Source: an uncultured Bacteroidia bacterium (GTDB lineage: Bacteria > Bacteroidota > Bacteroidia > Bacteroidales > UBA932). Taken from it: a stretch of 64,000 nucleotides of DNA. The stretch lies in NCBI GenBank assembly GCA_902779765.1, contig CACZCQ010000015.1, positions 1 through 64,000 on the forward strand, given 5' to 3'. The position numbers were made by a program, and so were the translations under genes. The notes beneath the pieces were generated by a model. The model had not been told where the DNA came from. It did not search any database and saw nothing but the letters and a program-made list of their open reading frames with translations. This document shows positions 44,667 to 54,598 of the stretch, one piece after another. The number at the start of each line of letters is the position of its first letter. The first letter of the stretch is position 1.

Positions 44667-46780
44667 TGGATACTATGAAGCATGTCCAGGCCCTTGCAGC
44701 GGCCTTCGTTATCATGACCGCTCCGGCCGTGGCACAGATCCGCGGATTCCATCAGGAGCCTTTGCGGGTTTGGGAATTCAGCAAGGACGGTTCCTCTTGG
44801 CAGAGTGTGACCGTACCTCATTCGTACAATGCCGAGGACGGTCATTCCCGCAAGTATTACCGCGGTGAGGCGATCTACAGGTGCAGTTTCAGGTCCGGGG
44901 ATGTCAAGCACGACCACTTCATCCTTTTTGAAGGTGCAGCCCAGGCCGCGACCGTGAAGGTCAACGGAGAGCAGGTCGCCTCCCACAAGGGAGGTTATAC
45001 TCCTTTCGTCGTGAACGTCACCGAAGCCTTGAAGAAGGGTGTCAACACCCTCGAGGTCGTATGCGACAACCGGGAGGACCTGAACATGATTCCAGTAACT
45101 TCCGATTTCAACAAGAACGGTGGGCTTCACAATCCCGTATGGCTTCTCGAGATGGATGATGTGTACATGTCTCCAGAGGAATACGGCATGTACAGGGTTC
45201 ACTGCGATGCTTCCACCGTCACTAAGGCGAAGGTGGCGGCCAGCATCAGGACAAGGATTGTGAATTCCGGTTCCAAGGCTGCCGACATCAAGGTCAGGGT
45301 GCAGCTCGTCGAAGCCGACGGTTCCCTGGGTTACCAGGCTGACCGTGAGATACGCGTCAAGGCCTTCTCCGAGTTCGATTTCGAGCATGAGATACTCGCC
45401 AAGGGCATCCGCTTCTGGAACGGTACCAAGGACCCTTATCTTTATACCGTGAGGGTGGAACTATTCCGTGGCAAGAGGATGATGGACATAGCCGAAACGA
45501 AGTATGGTTTCCGTTCTTACGCTATCGACCCCGAGAGGGGATTCCTCCTCAACGGGGAACCATATCCTCTCAGGGGTGTCTGCATGCACCAGGATATGGA
45601 CGGTAAGGCTTCCGCCCTTTCCGAGTATGATTACAGGAGGGACTACGGGATCGTCAAGGAACTTGGAGCCAACTTCCTCCGGCTTGCGCATTATCCCCAC
45701 AACGACCAGGCTTTCCGCCTCTGCGATTCCCTGGGAATCATAGTTCAGACCGAGGTGCCGTGGGTGAACGTCTGCGGTGTGAATGCCAAGCAGGCCTATT
45801 TCAACAATATCCGGCACCAGATGCAGGAGATGGTCACCAACCTCTACAACCATCCCAGCATCATCTTCTGGGGGATGTGGAACGAACTGGACACCTGGGG
45901 CAATAACGATAACCTCCAGGGTGCCCTGGATCCGGCTAGGGTTGTATATGAAACCGGGAAACTGTATGAATATGCCAAGAAACTGGATCCTTACCGTTTC
46001 GTGGGGTTTACGGATGACTCGAGGCTGGCGCGTAACGGGTATCCGGGTCTCGCGGGGGATTTCTGCTCGCAGAACACATATTACGGCTGGTACTATACTC
46101 CCAACCGTTTCGACAGTTTCCAGGAAGAGATGCTCAAAGTCCGTTCCCTCAGGGAAAAAGGCCCTGTCAACGTAGCGGAATATGGCGTCGGAGTCAATCC
46201 CTACTGCCATGTCTGGGATCCTGCGAAAGCGGTAAGGGATATGGGAGATGACAGCAGGCACTATGAGGAGTATGGCAATATGTTCCACGAGGCATACGTC
46301 CGCCAGATACTCAGGATGCCGTGGCTGTGCTTCACTTCCGTGTGGGTGTTGTTCGATTTCCCCGTGGCAAACCGCGAGGAAGGGTACATGGATTCCTACG
46401 ATGGGGAGCGCTTCACCGCGAACAATGCCAGGAAGTACATGAATGACAAGGGGTTGGTGACCCGTGACCGCCAGACCAGGAAAGATGCGTTCTACCTGTA
46501 CAAGTCCCTGTGGAACAAGAACGAGACCACCGTCTATGTCACGTCCCGCCGCCTCAGGTCCATCCCGGCAGGTAAGGAGTTCACCATCAAGGTATACAGT
46601 AACGCAAAGACCCTCACTCTCTACCAGAACGGCCGTCAGATTGCCAAGAAATACAATTCAGGGGAGGATACCGGTGTCATCTGGACATTCCCCGGGATAA
46701 CCCTCAAGAAGGATTCCGACACCTTCAGGGTGGTGGCCAACAACGGAGTTAAGGACGAGGTTACTTTCTCCCGTCGATAG
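44666..46780 (+). CDS. Exported GH2 family glycoside hydrolase (beta-galactosidase-like)
   Basis: A 704-aa exported enzyme (signal peptide ending APAVAQ near residue 24) with the GH2 order: a jelly-roll sugar-binding domain (VTVPHSYNAEDGHS, AAQAATVKVNGEQVASHKGG), an immunoglobulin-like domain, and a TIM barrel. The barrel begins around LNGEPYPLRGVCMHQDM and has the acid/base in IIFWGMWNELDTWG and a nucleophile candidate Glu in VNVAEYGVG. A further C-terminal Ig-like segment ends the protein. It lacks the large C-terminal domain of LacZ. Beta-galactosidase or beta-glucuronidase activity is plausible. It overlaps the permease gene on the other strand by 20 bases, tail to tail. Confidence 0.88.
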   Translation: MDTMKHVQALAAAFVIMTAPAVAQIRGFHQEPLRVWEFSKDGSSWQSVTVPHSYNAEDGHSRKYYRGEAIYRCSFRSGDVKHDHFILFEGAAQAATVKVNGEQVASHKGGYTPFVVNVTEALKKGVNTLEVVCDNREDLNMIPVTSDFNKNGGLHNPVWLLEMDDVYMSPEEYGMYRVHCDASTVTKAKVAASIRTRIVNSGSKAADIKVRVQLVEADGSLGYQADREIRVKAFSEFDFEHEILAKGIRFWNGTKDPYLYTVRVELFRGKRMMDIAETKYGFRSYAIDPERGFLLNGEPYPLRGVCMHQDMDGKASALSEYDYRRDYGIVKELGANFLRLAHYPHNDQAFRLCDSLGIIVQTEVPWVNVCGVNAKQAYFNNIRHQMQEMVTNLYNHPSIIFWGMWNELDTWGNNDNLQGALDPARVVYETGKLYEYAKKLDPYRFVGFTDDSRLARNGYPGLAGDFCSQNTYYGWYYTPNRFDSFQEEMLKVRSLREKGPVNVAEYGVGVNPYCHVWDPAKAVRDMGDDSRHYEEYGNMFHEAYVRQILRMPWLCFTSVWVLFDFPVANREEGYMDSYDGERFTANNARKYMNDKGLVTRDRQTRKDAFYLYKSLWNKNETTVYVTSRRLRSIPAGKEFTIKVYSNAKTLTLYQNGRQIAKKYNSGEDTGVIWTFPGITLKKDSDTFRVVANNGVKDEVTFSRR

Positions 46781-47984
46781 GGATATTCTTCCTGACCGGC
46801 AGCAAAGCGATAAGGTATCCGATAAGGGCGACTCCGAGTATCGTGAAGAGGATGTCGTTCCACTGGAGGATTACGGGATAGGCGCTGACCAGGAAGTTCC
46901 CGGGCATCTTTATGAAACCGAACCTTTGCTGCAGGAGGGCGAAAAGGATGCCGATCGTCAGACCAGCCACGAGTCCCAGAAGCGAAATGAGCCAGCCTTC
47001 CAGGGTGAAGGTCCTCCGGAGCATCTTTCCTGTTGCTCCCAGGCTCCGGAATGTTTCGATATCGTCCTCCTTCTCGATGATGAGCATGGTGAGGCTGCCG
47101 AAGATATTGAAAGCGATGATGATTATTATGAAAATGAGGATGAGGAAGATGGCCGCCTTCTCATAACGCATCATCTTGTACAGCGAAGTGTTCTGACGGA
47201 ACCTGTCCAATACCTTGAAGTCGGGCCCCAGGTCTTTCTGGATAGCCTTGATGGTCCTGCGCAGAGCCTTGGGAGAGGTCCCTTCAGCCAAACGTATCTC
47301 TATTCCGGAAACCTCGTCTTCGTAGCCGAGAAGCTGCCTCATCTGGTCGATGGGCAGGATCATAAGTTCCTCGTCTATCTGCTGGTTGACCGAAAAAATC
47401 CCTGAAAGACGCAGGCTTATCGATTCGATCGAAGCTGCCGGGTTGGCCAGGGAGAAATTCCTGTCCCTTGCGGGGAAATAGATGACTGCGGAGGAAAGGA
47501 AGGCAGGATTCATCCCCATCTTGTATGCCAGTCCGGCACCTGCCACCATCCGCGGAACCTGTCCGTTGTGGAGCACGAACTCTCCGTTGGTCATATGTGC
47601 GGACAGGGGAGAATCCTTCTCATAGTCCTCGTCGACTCCCTTGGCTCTGGCGACTCCCTGGTGGTCATCGTAGTCGACGAATACATTCTCTTCGAGGATG
47701 TAGTAATAATCCTTTATTTCCGGGTTGCTTTCCAGCCTCTCGAAAGCCTCTCCTTCGGGTATGAATACCTTGCCCTTGGCGGGCGTGACCAGGATATCGG
47801 GTTCGACATTGCTGAGGGTCGATTTGACGAGGTCGTCGAATCCGTTGTACACCGAAAGGATTATGATCAGGGCTGCCGTACCTATGGCCATGCCGATGGC
47901 GCTGATCGCAGAAATCGTATTGATCACATTGTGCGATTTCTTTGCGAACAGATACCGCCTGGCTATGAAGAGCGGCAGGTTCAT
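46761..47984 (-). CDS. LolC/LolE-type lipoprotein-releasing ABC permease
   Basis: A 407-aa inner-membrane permease of the MacB/FtsX-fold group that extracts lipoproteins for transport to the outer membrane. It starts PLFIARRYLFAKKSHNVINTISAISAIGMAIG, with the first helix at about residues 22-45. A periplasmic domain of about 220 residues follows, then three C-terminal helices (IFLILIFIIIIIAFNIFGSL, LISLLGLVAGLTIGILFALL, ILFTILGVALIGYLIALLPV). The cytoplasmic loop contains LIIEKEDDIETFRSLGAT, typical of LolC/E. The LolD ATPase is not in the window. The gene follows glnS by 7 nt on the same strand and is likely co-transcribed with it. Confidence 0.88.
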   Translation of the reverse strand: MNLPLFIARRYLFAKKSHNVINTISAISAIGMAIGTAALIIILSVYNGFDDLVKSTLSNVEPDILVTPAKGKVFIPEGEAFERLESNPEIKDYYYILEENVFVDYDDHQGVARAKGVDEDYEKDSPLSAHMTNGEFVLHNGQVPRMVAGAGLAYKMGMNPAFLSSAVIYFPARDRNFSLANPAASIESISLRLSGIFSVNQQIDEELMILPIDQMRQLLGYEDEVSGIEIRLAEGTSPKALRRTIKAIQKDLGPDFKVLDRFRQNTSLYKMMRYEKAAIFLILIFIIIIIAFNIFGSLTMLIIEKEDDIETFRSLGATGKMLRRTFTLEGWLISLLGLVAGLTIGILFALLQQRFGFIKMPGNFLVSAYPVILQWNDILFTILGVALIGYLIALLPVRKNIPIDGRK

Positions 47985-47991
47985 CTTCTTG

Positions 47992-49644
47992 TTATTCCGG
48001 CTTGTAGGAATCCTTGAGCGCCGTAGTCTTGTTGAAGACGGGCTTTTCAGGGGTGCTGTCGGGATCCTTGAAGTAATATCCGGTACGCTCGAACTGTACG
48101 GCTATCCCGGACTTGTCTTCAAGGAGTGCGGGCTCCGCATATCCGGTCACGACAGTCAGCGAGTCCGGATTCAGGTAGTCCTTGTAGTCCTTGTCCTCAG
48201 GGATGGAGTTCATGTCCTCCTTCGTGAAGAGACGGTCGTAGTTGCGGATCTCGATTTCCTTTGCGAATGCGGTAGGAACCCAGTGGATGGTGCCCTTCAC
48301 GGAGCGCCATACCTCGCCGCCCGGCCTGGTGGCAGGGTCGTAGGTGCATTTCAGTTCCACAACGTTTCCGTCGGCATCCTTGACGACTTCCTCGCACTTG
48401 ATGATATAGGTGTACTTGAGACGGACTTCGCCTTCCGGCTTCAGGCGGAAGAACTTCTTGGGAGCGTCTTCCATGAAGTCGTCCTGCTCGATGAACAGTT
48501 CTCCGGTGAAGGGGACCTTCCTGGAAGGACCTTCGGGATCCGCGGGATTCAGGGGGCAGTCGAACCATTCGACCTTGCCGGGTTCCCAGTTGGTGATTGT
48601 GACCTTGAGAGGCTTCTGGACCACCATGTACCTGTTAGACCTGGCGTTGAGGTCCTGGCGTACGCACCATTCAAGCAGCTGGATGTCCATCATCTGGTCG
48701 CGTTTCGAAACACCGATCTTGTCGCAGAACATCTTGAGGGCTTCAGGTGTGTAGCCACGGCGCCTTACACCGCAGAGGGTAGGCATCCTGGGGTCGTCCC
48801 ATCCGGCGACGAGGCCTTTCTGGACGAGTTCCAGGAGCTTGCGCTTGCTCATGAGGGTGTATGTCAGGTTGAGCCTCGCGAATTCGTACTGATGGCTGGG
48901 ATAGATCCTCAGGACCTGGATGAACCAGTCGTACAGGGGCCTGTGGACATCGAATTCCAGGGTGCAGATGGAATGGGTTATATGCTCTATGGAATCGCAC
49001 TGGCCATGGGTGAAGTCGTACATCGGATAGATGCACCATTTGTCACCGGTACGGTGATGCGATGCATGTTTGATGCGGTACAGCAGGGGATCCCTGAACA
49101 TCATGTTCGGAGAAGCCATGTCGATCTTTGCGCGGAGCACCTTCTCTCCGTCGGCATATTTCCCTTCCTTCATCTCCCTGAACAGGCGGAGATTCTCTTC
49201 GACGCTGCGGTTGCGGTAAGGACTCTCCTTGCCGGGGGTATCGACTGTTCCGCGCCCCTTGCTGATCTCTTCCTGGGTCTGGTCGTCCACGTATGCGAGA
49301 CCTTCCCTGATCATCTGTTCCGCCCACTCGTAGAGCTGGTCGAAATAGTCGGATGCGTATAGTTCCTTGTCCCACTTGAAGCCCATCCAGCGGATGTCTT
49401 CCTTGATGGCATCCACATATTCGGTATCTTCCTTGGTGGGATTGGTGTCGTCGTAGCGCAGATTCGTCTTGCCACCGTACTTCTCAGCAAGGCCGAAATT
49501 GATGCACAGGCTCTTGGCATGTCCGAGGTGCAGGTAGCCGTTGGGTTCCGGAGGGAACCTCGTCATCACGCTGTCCACCTTGCCTGATTTCAGGTCGTCT
49601 TCGATTATCTCTTCAAGGAAATTCAGTTTCTTGGTCTCTTCCAT
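47992..49644 (-). CDS. glnS: Glutaminyl-tRNA synthetase
   Basis: A 550-aa class I synthetase that charges tRNA-Gln directly. The HIGH motif lies in [16 protein letters not shown] (residues about 30-45), the GlnRS-specific [14 protein letters not shown] follows, and the KMSKS loop appears as [11 protein letters not shown]. The all-beta anticodon-binding region makes up the C-terminal third ([14 protein letters not shown]). The length and motifs fit GlnRS rather than GluRS. A -7 box TAAATTTG at 49667-49674 on the minus strand precedes it, with a leader of about 17 nt. The LolC/E-like gene follows downstream. Confidence 0.95.
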   Translation of the reverse strand: MEETKKLNFLEEIIEDDLKSGKVDSVMTRFPPEPNGYLHLGHAKSLCINFGLAEKYGGKTNLRYDDTNPTKEDTEYVDAIKEDIRWMGFKWDKELYASDYFDQLYEWAEQMIREGLAYVDDQTQEEISKGRGTVDTPGKESPYRNRSVEENLRLFREMKEGKYADGEKVLRAKIDMASPNMMFRDPLLYRIKHASHHRTGDKWCIYPMYDFTHGQCDSIEHITHSICTLEFDVHRPLYDWFIQVLRIYPSHQYEFARLNLTYTLMSKRKLLELVQKGLVAGWDDPRMPTLCGVRRRGYTPEALKMFCDKIGVSKRDQMMDIQLLEWCVRQDLNARSNRYMVVQKPLKVTITNWEPGKVEWFDCPLNPADPEGPSRKVPFTGELFIEQDDFMEDAPKKFFRLKPEGEVRLKYTYIIKCEEVVKDADGNVVELKCTYDPATRPGGEVWRSVKGTIHWVPTAFAKEIEIRNYDRLFTKEDMNSIPEDKDYKDYLNPDSLTVVTGYAEPALLEDKSGIAVQFERTGYYFKDPDSTPEKPVFNKTTALKDSYKPE

Positions 49645-49666
49645 TTCGATGTCCTTTATTAACTTG

Positions 49667-49727
49667 CAAATTTACAAAAAATGTGAGGTATAGCCATCAT
49701 TCCTGTGCCTACTTTTGATTATATTTG
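49667..49727. promoter_or_regulatory. Divergent -7 boxes for glnS and yicC
   Basis: On the minus strand TAAATTTG at 49667-49674 lies 22 nt before the glnS ATG. On the plus strand TATATTTG at 49720-49727 lies 23 nt before the yicC ATG at 49751. Both match the -7 consensus. Confidence 0.7.
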
Positions 49728-49750
49728 TAGAGATAGAGCAATCACAGGAT

Positions 49751-50650
49751 ATGATCAAGTCAATGACCGGTTACGGCAAGGCCGAGGCCGCCCTGGAAAC
49801 GGGGAAACTCACCATAGAGATAAAGACCCTGAACGGTAAGAATTCCGATGCCAACATAAAGACCCAGCTCCTCCCGAAGGAGAAGGAGCTGCTGGTCCGC
49901 CAGAAGATCGCCGAATCCCTTCAGAGAGGTACCATCGATTTCTATATGATCTGGGAGCCTGGGGCCGGAGCGGCCAGGAAGATAAACCCGGATATGGTCA
50001 AGGAGTATTTCACCCAGATGAAGGAGATCCGGAACAATCTCACAAGTTACAGGGCTGCGAATTTCGGGGACCAGGCCAGGATGGACAACGAACTGCTGGC
50101 CGGAATAATGCGCTTCCAGGACGTAATGGACAGTTCCCGCCAGGATGTGGTCACGGAAGAGAACTGGCCGTTGGTGGAAAAGGCTGTGGACCAGGCCCTT
50201 GCAGCAGTCAATGATTACAGGGACAGGGAAGGTGCGGTCCTGTACTCCGATGTTACGTCCAGGGTCCGTACCATCATGGAGCTTGAGGACGAGGTAGAGA
50301 AACTGGAGGAAGAGAGGATCTCCGCCGTCCGTGAACGGCTTCAAAGGAACCTTGCCGAACTCCAGCAGAAGGTCGACCCTTCGAGATTCGAACAGGAGAT
50401 GGTATTCTATCTGGAGAAGCTCGACATCAACGAGGAGAAGGTCCGTCTGCGCCAGCACTGCAGGTATTTCCTGGATACGATCGACGGGGAACCTTATCCC
50501 GGTAAGAAACTCGGCTTCATCATCCAGGAGATGGGGCGTGAGATCAACACCACCGGCTCCAAGGCCAATCATGCAGGCATCCAGAAACTGGTCGTCAGGA
50601 TGAAGGACGAACTTGAGAAAATCAGGGAACAGTCCATGAATATCCTCTAA
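49751..50650 (+). CDS. yicC: YicC/YloC family endoribonuclease
   Basis: A 299-aa cytoplasmic protein with the complete family pattern. It starts MIKSMTGYGKAEA, has the conserved IEIKTLNGKNSDANIK, and ends in the C-terminal domain GKKLGFIIQEMGREINTTGSKAN followed by LVVRMKDELEKIREQSMNIL. Family members have been reported as endoribonucleases involved in RNA turnover and small-RNA control. The ATG at 49751 is taken because the frame upstream (from 49715) adds residues not typical of the family and precedes the expected transcription start. rmuC follows after 11 nt. In many bacteria gmk is the next gene, but not here. Confidence 0.92.
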   Translation: MIKSMTGYGKAEAALETGKLTIEIKTLNGKNSDANIKTQLLPKEKELLVRQKIAESLQRGTIDFYMIWEPGAGAARKINPDMVKEYFTQMKEIRNNLTSYRAANFGDQARMDNELLAGIMRFQDVMDSSRQDVVTEENWPLVEKAVDQALAAVNDYRDREGAVLYSDVTSRVRTIMELEDEVEKLEEERISAVRERLQRNLAELQQKVDPSRFEQEMVFYLEKLDINEEKVRLRQHCRYFLDTIDGEPYPGKKLGFIIQEMGREINTTGSKANHAGIQKLVVRMKDELEKIREQSMNIL

Positions 50651-50661
50651 CCCTTTGCCGG

Positions 50662-52035
50662 ATGAAAGAGACCACGATAATACTGATAATCGCCGCAGTA
50701 GTAGTCCTTGCTGCCGTGATTGCACTGATTGCGGTAATCTCCCACGGTGCCAGGGAGCGCCATCGCCTGGTTCGGGAATATGAGGACGCGAAGGACGGCC
50801 TTCAAGAGCGCCTGATGACACTCTCAAGTGAAAAGGCGGCCGTTGAGAGCCTGCTTTCCGCCAGGACCGAATATGAAGAACGCTTGAAGGCGGAGCAGGA
50901 GAATGCCCTGAAGCTGCAGAAGGAACAGCACGAGAAGGAGCTGGCTGGAATGAAGGATGCATTCAAGGCGCTGTCTGCCGAGACCAGCGCTTCTTTCAAG
51001 AGCCAGAGTGCGGATTCTATATCCGAGCTGCTCAAACCCATTAAGGAGAAATTCGACAAGTTCGACAGGAGCGTCCGTGAATCCCAGAAGGAAAGCGCGG
51101 CCCAGAGTGCCGCCATGAAGGAGAATATCGAGAACGTCCTGAAGCATTCAAGGGCTGTGGGTGACGAAGCCCGCAACCTGGCCAACGCCCTGACCGGTTA
51201 TTCCAAGGTCCAGGGAGATTTCGGCGAGATGCTGCTCACTGATGTACTGAAGAATGCCGGGCTGGTGGAGGGAGTCCATTTCTTCACTCAGGGAGTCATC
51301 ACGGACAGCAGCGGACATGAGATAAAGAGCGACGAAGGAAGGACCCTCATACCGGACGTCATGGTCTACTATCCGGATGAGACCACTGTCATAATAGATT
51401 CCAAGGTCAGCCTCAATGCCTACAAGGAATATATGGTCAGCGAGACCGTCGAGGCCAGGCGACGTTACGCCAAGGCCCACGTCGAGAGCGTCCGGAAGCA
51501 TGTGGACGAACTGAAGGCCAAGGATTACGCATCCTATATTCCCGAAGGACGCAGGAAGGTGAATTACAACCTGATGTTCATTCCGGTCGAGGGAGCTTTC
51601 CGCCTTATGCTGGAGGAAGACCCTATGCTCTGGCAGGTCGCCAAGGATAACAACGTGCTTATAGTAAGCCAGATGACCTTGATCATCGTGCTGAATATGA
51701 TCCAGATGGCCTGGAAGCAGGCCAATCAGGAAAAGAACATCGCCGAAGTCTACAAGACTGCTGAGGAGCTTATGGGCCAGCTCAACGCATGGATGTCCAG
51801 CTATGTCAAGATAGGGGAGTCCCTTGAAAAGGCTAAGGCGGCATATGGAGATGCCACAAGGAAACTCTCCGAATCCAACCAGAGCGTGATCAGGAAGATC
51901 CAGAAACTGGAGAAACTCGGCCTGTCTCCCAAGAAATCCCAGGGAAAGATCCGGACTACCGGACGTACCGTCGGCCCCGGATCGATTGTGCCACAGGAAC
52001 TTTCTAATGAAGAAGAAACACCGCAAGATGAGTGA
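50662..52035 (+). CDS. rmuC: RmuC family DNA recombination protein
   Basis: A 457-aa membrane-anchored protein that limits rearrangements at inverted repeats. The N-terminal helix IILIIAAVVVLAAVIALIAVI (about residues 5-26) is followed by a long coiled coil to about residue 180. The conserved nuclease-like RmuC core then has KVQGDFGEMLLTDVLKNAGL, DVMVYYPDETTVIIDSKVSL (PD-(D/E)XK-like Asp and Asp-x-Lys) and NYNLMFIPVEGAFRLML. The C-terminal tail is basic and low in complexity. Its last 8 bases overlap the start of the DUF4838 lipoprotein gene. Confidence 0.92.
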   Translation: MKETTIILIIAAVVVLAAVIALIAVISHGARERHRLVREYEDAKDGLQERLMTLSSEKAAVESLLSARTEYEERLKAEQENALKLQKEQHEKELAGMKDAFKALSAETSASFKSQSADSISELLKPIKEKFDKFDRSVRESQKESAAQSAAMKENIENVLKHSRAVGDEARNLANALTGYSKVQGDFGEMLLTDVLKNAGLVEGVHFFTQGVITDSSGHEIKSDEGRTLIPDVMVYYPDETTVIIDSKVSLNAYKEYMVSETVEARRRYAKAHVESVRKHVDELKAKDYASYIPEGRRKVNYNLMFIPVEGAFRLMLEEDPMLWQVAKDNNVLIVSQMTLIIVLNMIQMAWKQANQEKNIAEVYKTAEELMGQLNAWMSSYVKIGESLEKAKAAYGDATRKLSESNQSVIRKIQKLEKLGLSPKKSQGKIRTTGRTVGPGSIVPQELSNEEETPQDE

Positions 52036-53686
52036 TCCTAAAAGATTCCGTTTCATTTCAATCCTGCTCCTGTCCGTCTTGGTGGCTTGCAGCCACCGCG
52101 AGGACAGGACGGATGTTTTTTTGATTCCCTATTCCCAGGCGGAACCTTCAGGGACCGGTTTCCTGGACCTTCCCGTCTGGGATGTGATTTCCCCGGTTTC
52201 GGTGTTCCACGCTCCGTGGGACGGTCTGGAAGACAGTACGGTATTCCAGTGCTTCGCCACTGACAGCCTGTTCTGCTTCCGTTTCGATGTCCTCGACGGG
52301 ACGCTTGCACTGAAGGAGGATTTCGGGGATGAGATGGATGTCGCTCCGGAGGACAGGGTCGAAGTGTTTTTCGCCCCTGCAGGGGAACTGTCCACCTATG
52401 TCGGCGCGGAGATGGATCCGGCCGGCAGGGTCCTGGACTACGAATGTACATATTACCGCGAGTTCAACTATCCCTGGAATTTCAAGACCCTGCATTTTGA
52501 CTGCAGGATTGTTCCGGGAGGCTATTCCGTTGCAGGATGTGTAAGCAGGGAAGAACTGATGGGATATGACGTGGATATGGACGGGGGCTTCCGGATGGGT
52601 GTATTCAGGGCTGATTTCCGCCCTGACGGCTCGGTCAACTGGTATTCTCTGAAAGAGACCGATGACAGGAAGGCCGATTTCCACCAGCCGAGTGTTTTCT
52701 TCGATGCCAGGATATGCAGGGAGGGCTTCTTCCGGGAGAAAGGTATAGTGCTATCCGTGCAGGATCTGGGTACCATGGACTGGCCGTCGGTTGCATTGGC
52801 GAATGGGATCAATACCATCGGAACCCATATGAAGCCGGCGGAGGTGATGGAATTCATCGGTTCGGATGCCGGAAAGGCATTTATGGACAAGTGTGGTGAA
52901 CTGGGGATAGATGTCGAGCATCAGCTCCATGCCATGGCTGAACTGCTGCCCAGGGAACTGTTCCGTGAGGATTCGACCATGTTCAGGATGGACGGCAGCG
53001 GCCGTCGCGTCGCCGATTTCAACTGCTGCCCCCATTCGGATAAGGCATTGGACATCATAGCGGCCAAGGCGGCTGAATTCGCCGCTGCCCTTCCTGCAAC
53101 CAATCACCGTTATTATTTCTGGCTTGACGACAATTCTCCGGTGTGCGAATGCCCGGAGTGCAAAGACCTCTCTGCGAGCGACCAGGCCCTGATCATCGAG
53201 AACCGCATGCTGGAAGCCATCAGGAAGGTGGATCCAAAAGCTATGCTGGCGCATCTGGCTTACCAGTCGACTATCGAGCCGCCGACGAAGGTCAAGCCTG
53301 CGGAAGGGATATTCCTGGAGTTCGCACCCATTGAACGGCAGTGGGACCGTCCCCTGGCTGATTTGGAGGCTCCGGGACGAAAGGGCAGGATGTCCCATCG
53401 GGAGGTCCTAAGGCACCTGGAGGATAATCTCAAGGTTTTCCCCGCTGAAACTGCCATGGTTCTGGAGTATTGGCTGGATGTCTCCCTTGCCAGTGATTGG
53501 AAGAAACCGGCCGTGAACCTGCCCTGGCATCCCGAAGTTTTCGCTTCCGACCTGGCTACCTATGCAGGCTACGGGATACGGAACGTCACTTCATTCGCAG
53601 TCTATATGGATTCCGCTTATTTCAGCGCATTCCCGGAGCAGCAATGCCTGTCTGACTACGGGACTATGCTGAGTGTTTACAGATAA
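52028..53686 (+). CDS. Lipoprotein with CBM9-like and DUF4838 domains
   Basis: A 552-aa predicted lipoprotein. Starting at 52028 gives the signal RFRFISILLLSVLVACSHR; an alternative start at 52007 adds seven residues. Residues about 30-215 follow the pattern of CBM9-like modules (EDRVEVFFAPAGELSTYVGA, WNFKTLHFDCRIV, DRKADFHQPSVFFD). The C-terminal part, from about residue 225, matches DUF4838: HRYYFWLDDNSPVCECPECK then LSASDQALIIENRMLEAIRK. DUF4838 resembles glycosidase TIM barrels of unknown specificity, so a carbohydrate-active role is likely but unproven. The start overlaps rmuC by 8 nt, an odd pairing with a DNA-maintenance gene. Confidence 0.8.
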   Translation: MSDPKRFRFISILLLSVLVACSHREDRTDVFLIPYSQAEPSGTGFLDLPVWDVISPVSVFHAPWDGLEDSTVFQCFATDSLFCFRFDVLDGTLALKEDFGDEMDVAPEDRVEVFFAPAGELSTYVGAEMDPAGRVLDYECTYYREFNYPWNFKTLHFDCRIVPGGYSVAGCVSREELMGYDVDMDGGFRMGVFRADFRPDGSVNWYSLKETDDRKADFHQPSVFFDARICREGFFREKGIVLSVQDLGTMDWPSVALANGINTIGTHMKPAEVMEFIGSDAGKAFMDKCGELGIDVEHQLHAMAELLPRELFREDSTMFRMDGSGRRVADFNCCPHSDKALDIIAAKAAEFAAALPATNHRYYFWLDDNSPVCECPECKDLSASDQALIIENRMLEAIRKVDPKAMLAHLAYQSTIEPPTKVKPAEGIFLEFAPIERQWDRPLADLEAPGRKGRMSHREVLRHLEDNLKVFPAETAMVLEYWLDVSLASDWKKPAVNLPWHPEVFASDLATYAGYGIRNVTSFAVYMDSAYFSAFPEQQCLSDYGTMLSVYR

Positions 53687-53699
53687 CGGATGTTTTTCC

Positions 53700-53707
53700 T
53701 ATATTTG
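53700..53707 (+). promoter_or_regulatory. -7 promoter box of the HAMP protein-trkH-helicase run
   Basis: TATATTTG matches the consensus, 23 nt before the ATG at 53731. No other box lies between the three following genes, which are 4 nt apart or overlapping. Confidence 0.65.
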
Positions 53708-53730
53708 TAAATTGGATATATAATAATCTG

Positions 53731-54594
53731 ATGATCAGGAAAGTTTCTAACAAGATCAAGGATAAGGCGTTGTCGATGAGGGCCAAACTGACCTTCAGCC
53801 TCCTGGCCATTGCGATCACCCTCCTGGTGTCCAGCATAATATCGATCCTTGAGTATTCCAGGATGAGCGATTACGTGTCCGGCCTGATGGCTGACAATGT
53901 CAGGAACATCAATGTGGCACAGAAGCTCGCCGAAGTGAGCAGCCAGTACAATCTGGATCTCCTTTCGGTAATCGGGGACGAATCGATAAGCACGCTGCCG
54001 GACTTCCACCAGAAGGAGTTCATGAATCATTGTGACTCGCTCAGGATGTCCCTCATGGGGAACACGATGTTGCCCCTGACCGATTCCGTGATATACGCGT
54101 ACTCCGCCTATATGCTTACATCCATGGAACTCAGCGACGTGCTGCAGTCCGATTTCATCGACACGAGGTCCTGGTATTTCGAAAGGCTCCAGCCTCAGTA
54201 CCACAGGCTGTACAGATACATCGATAACCTTGACGAGGCCATCTATGATGACCTCAAGAAGAACTCGGAGACTTTCCAGAGAGGGTTCTACCGCAGCGTT
54301 ATCCCAGGAGCTGTAGCGGTCCTCGTAGGGCTCATGCTTATCCTGATGCTGCTGTTCTACCTCCTTTCATACTACGTCAATCCTTTATACAAGATGTTGG
54401 CCGGCCTGAACAATTACAGGTCCTCGAACAAGAAATATACTTATACCTTCGAAGGTGACGACCAGCTCGCGGAACTGAATGAAGGGATAACGGAACTTGT
54501 CGGGGAGAACCAGCAGCTGCGCAAGAGGGTTTCCGACCTCCGCGCCAAGATACCTACCCTGTCCGGGTCAGGAACCGCAGGAACAGAACAATAA
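53731..54594 (+). CDS. Two-helix membrane sensor-like protein with HAMP domain and no output domain
   Basis: A 287-aa protein. Helix 1 (about residues 20-42, LTFSLLAIAITLLVSSIISI) and helix 2 (about 193-217, GAVAVLVGLMLILMLLFYLL) frame an extracytoplasmic helical region of about 150 residues that resembles the four-helix-bundle sensor of chemoreceptors. After helix 2 comes a HAMP-like segment (NPLYKMLAGLNNYR, GDDQLAELNEGITELVGENQ), and the protein ends in a short coiled coil and a Gly/Thr-rich tail. There is no kinase, methyl-accepting or cyclase domain. It is encoded 4 nt before trkH, in the place where a trkA-type regulator might be expected. Modulation of TrkH through the HAMP helices is a hypothesis only. 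Confidence 0.75.
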   Translation: MIRKVSNKIKDKALSMRAKLTFSLLAIAITLLVSSIISILEYSRMSDYVSGLMADNVRNINVAQKLAEVSSQYNLDLLSVIGDESISTLPDFHQKEFMNHCDSLRMSLMGNTMLPLTDSVIYAYSAYMLTSMELSDVLQSDFIDTRSWYFERLQPQYHRLYRYIDNLDEAIYDDLKKNSETFQRGFYRSVIPGAVAVLVGLMLILMLLFYLLSYYVNPLYKMLAGLNNYRSSNKKYTYTFEGDDQLAELNEGITELVGENQQLRKRVSDLRAKIPTLSGSGTAGTEQ

Positions 54595-54598
54595 TCAG

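Noticed and set aside
47725..49362. Long plus-strand open frame of 545 codons opposite glnS
   Set aside because: It mirrors glnS, whose synthetase motifs are unambiguous; the translated product has no domain and odd composition.
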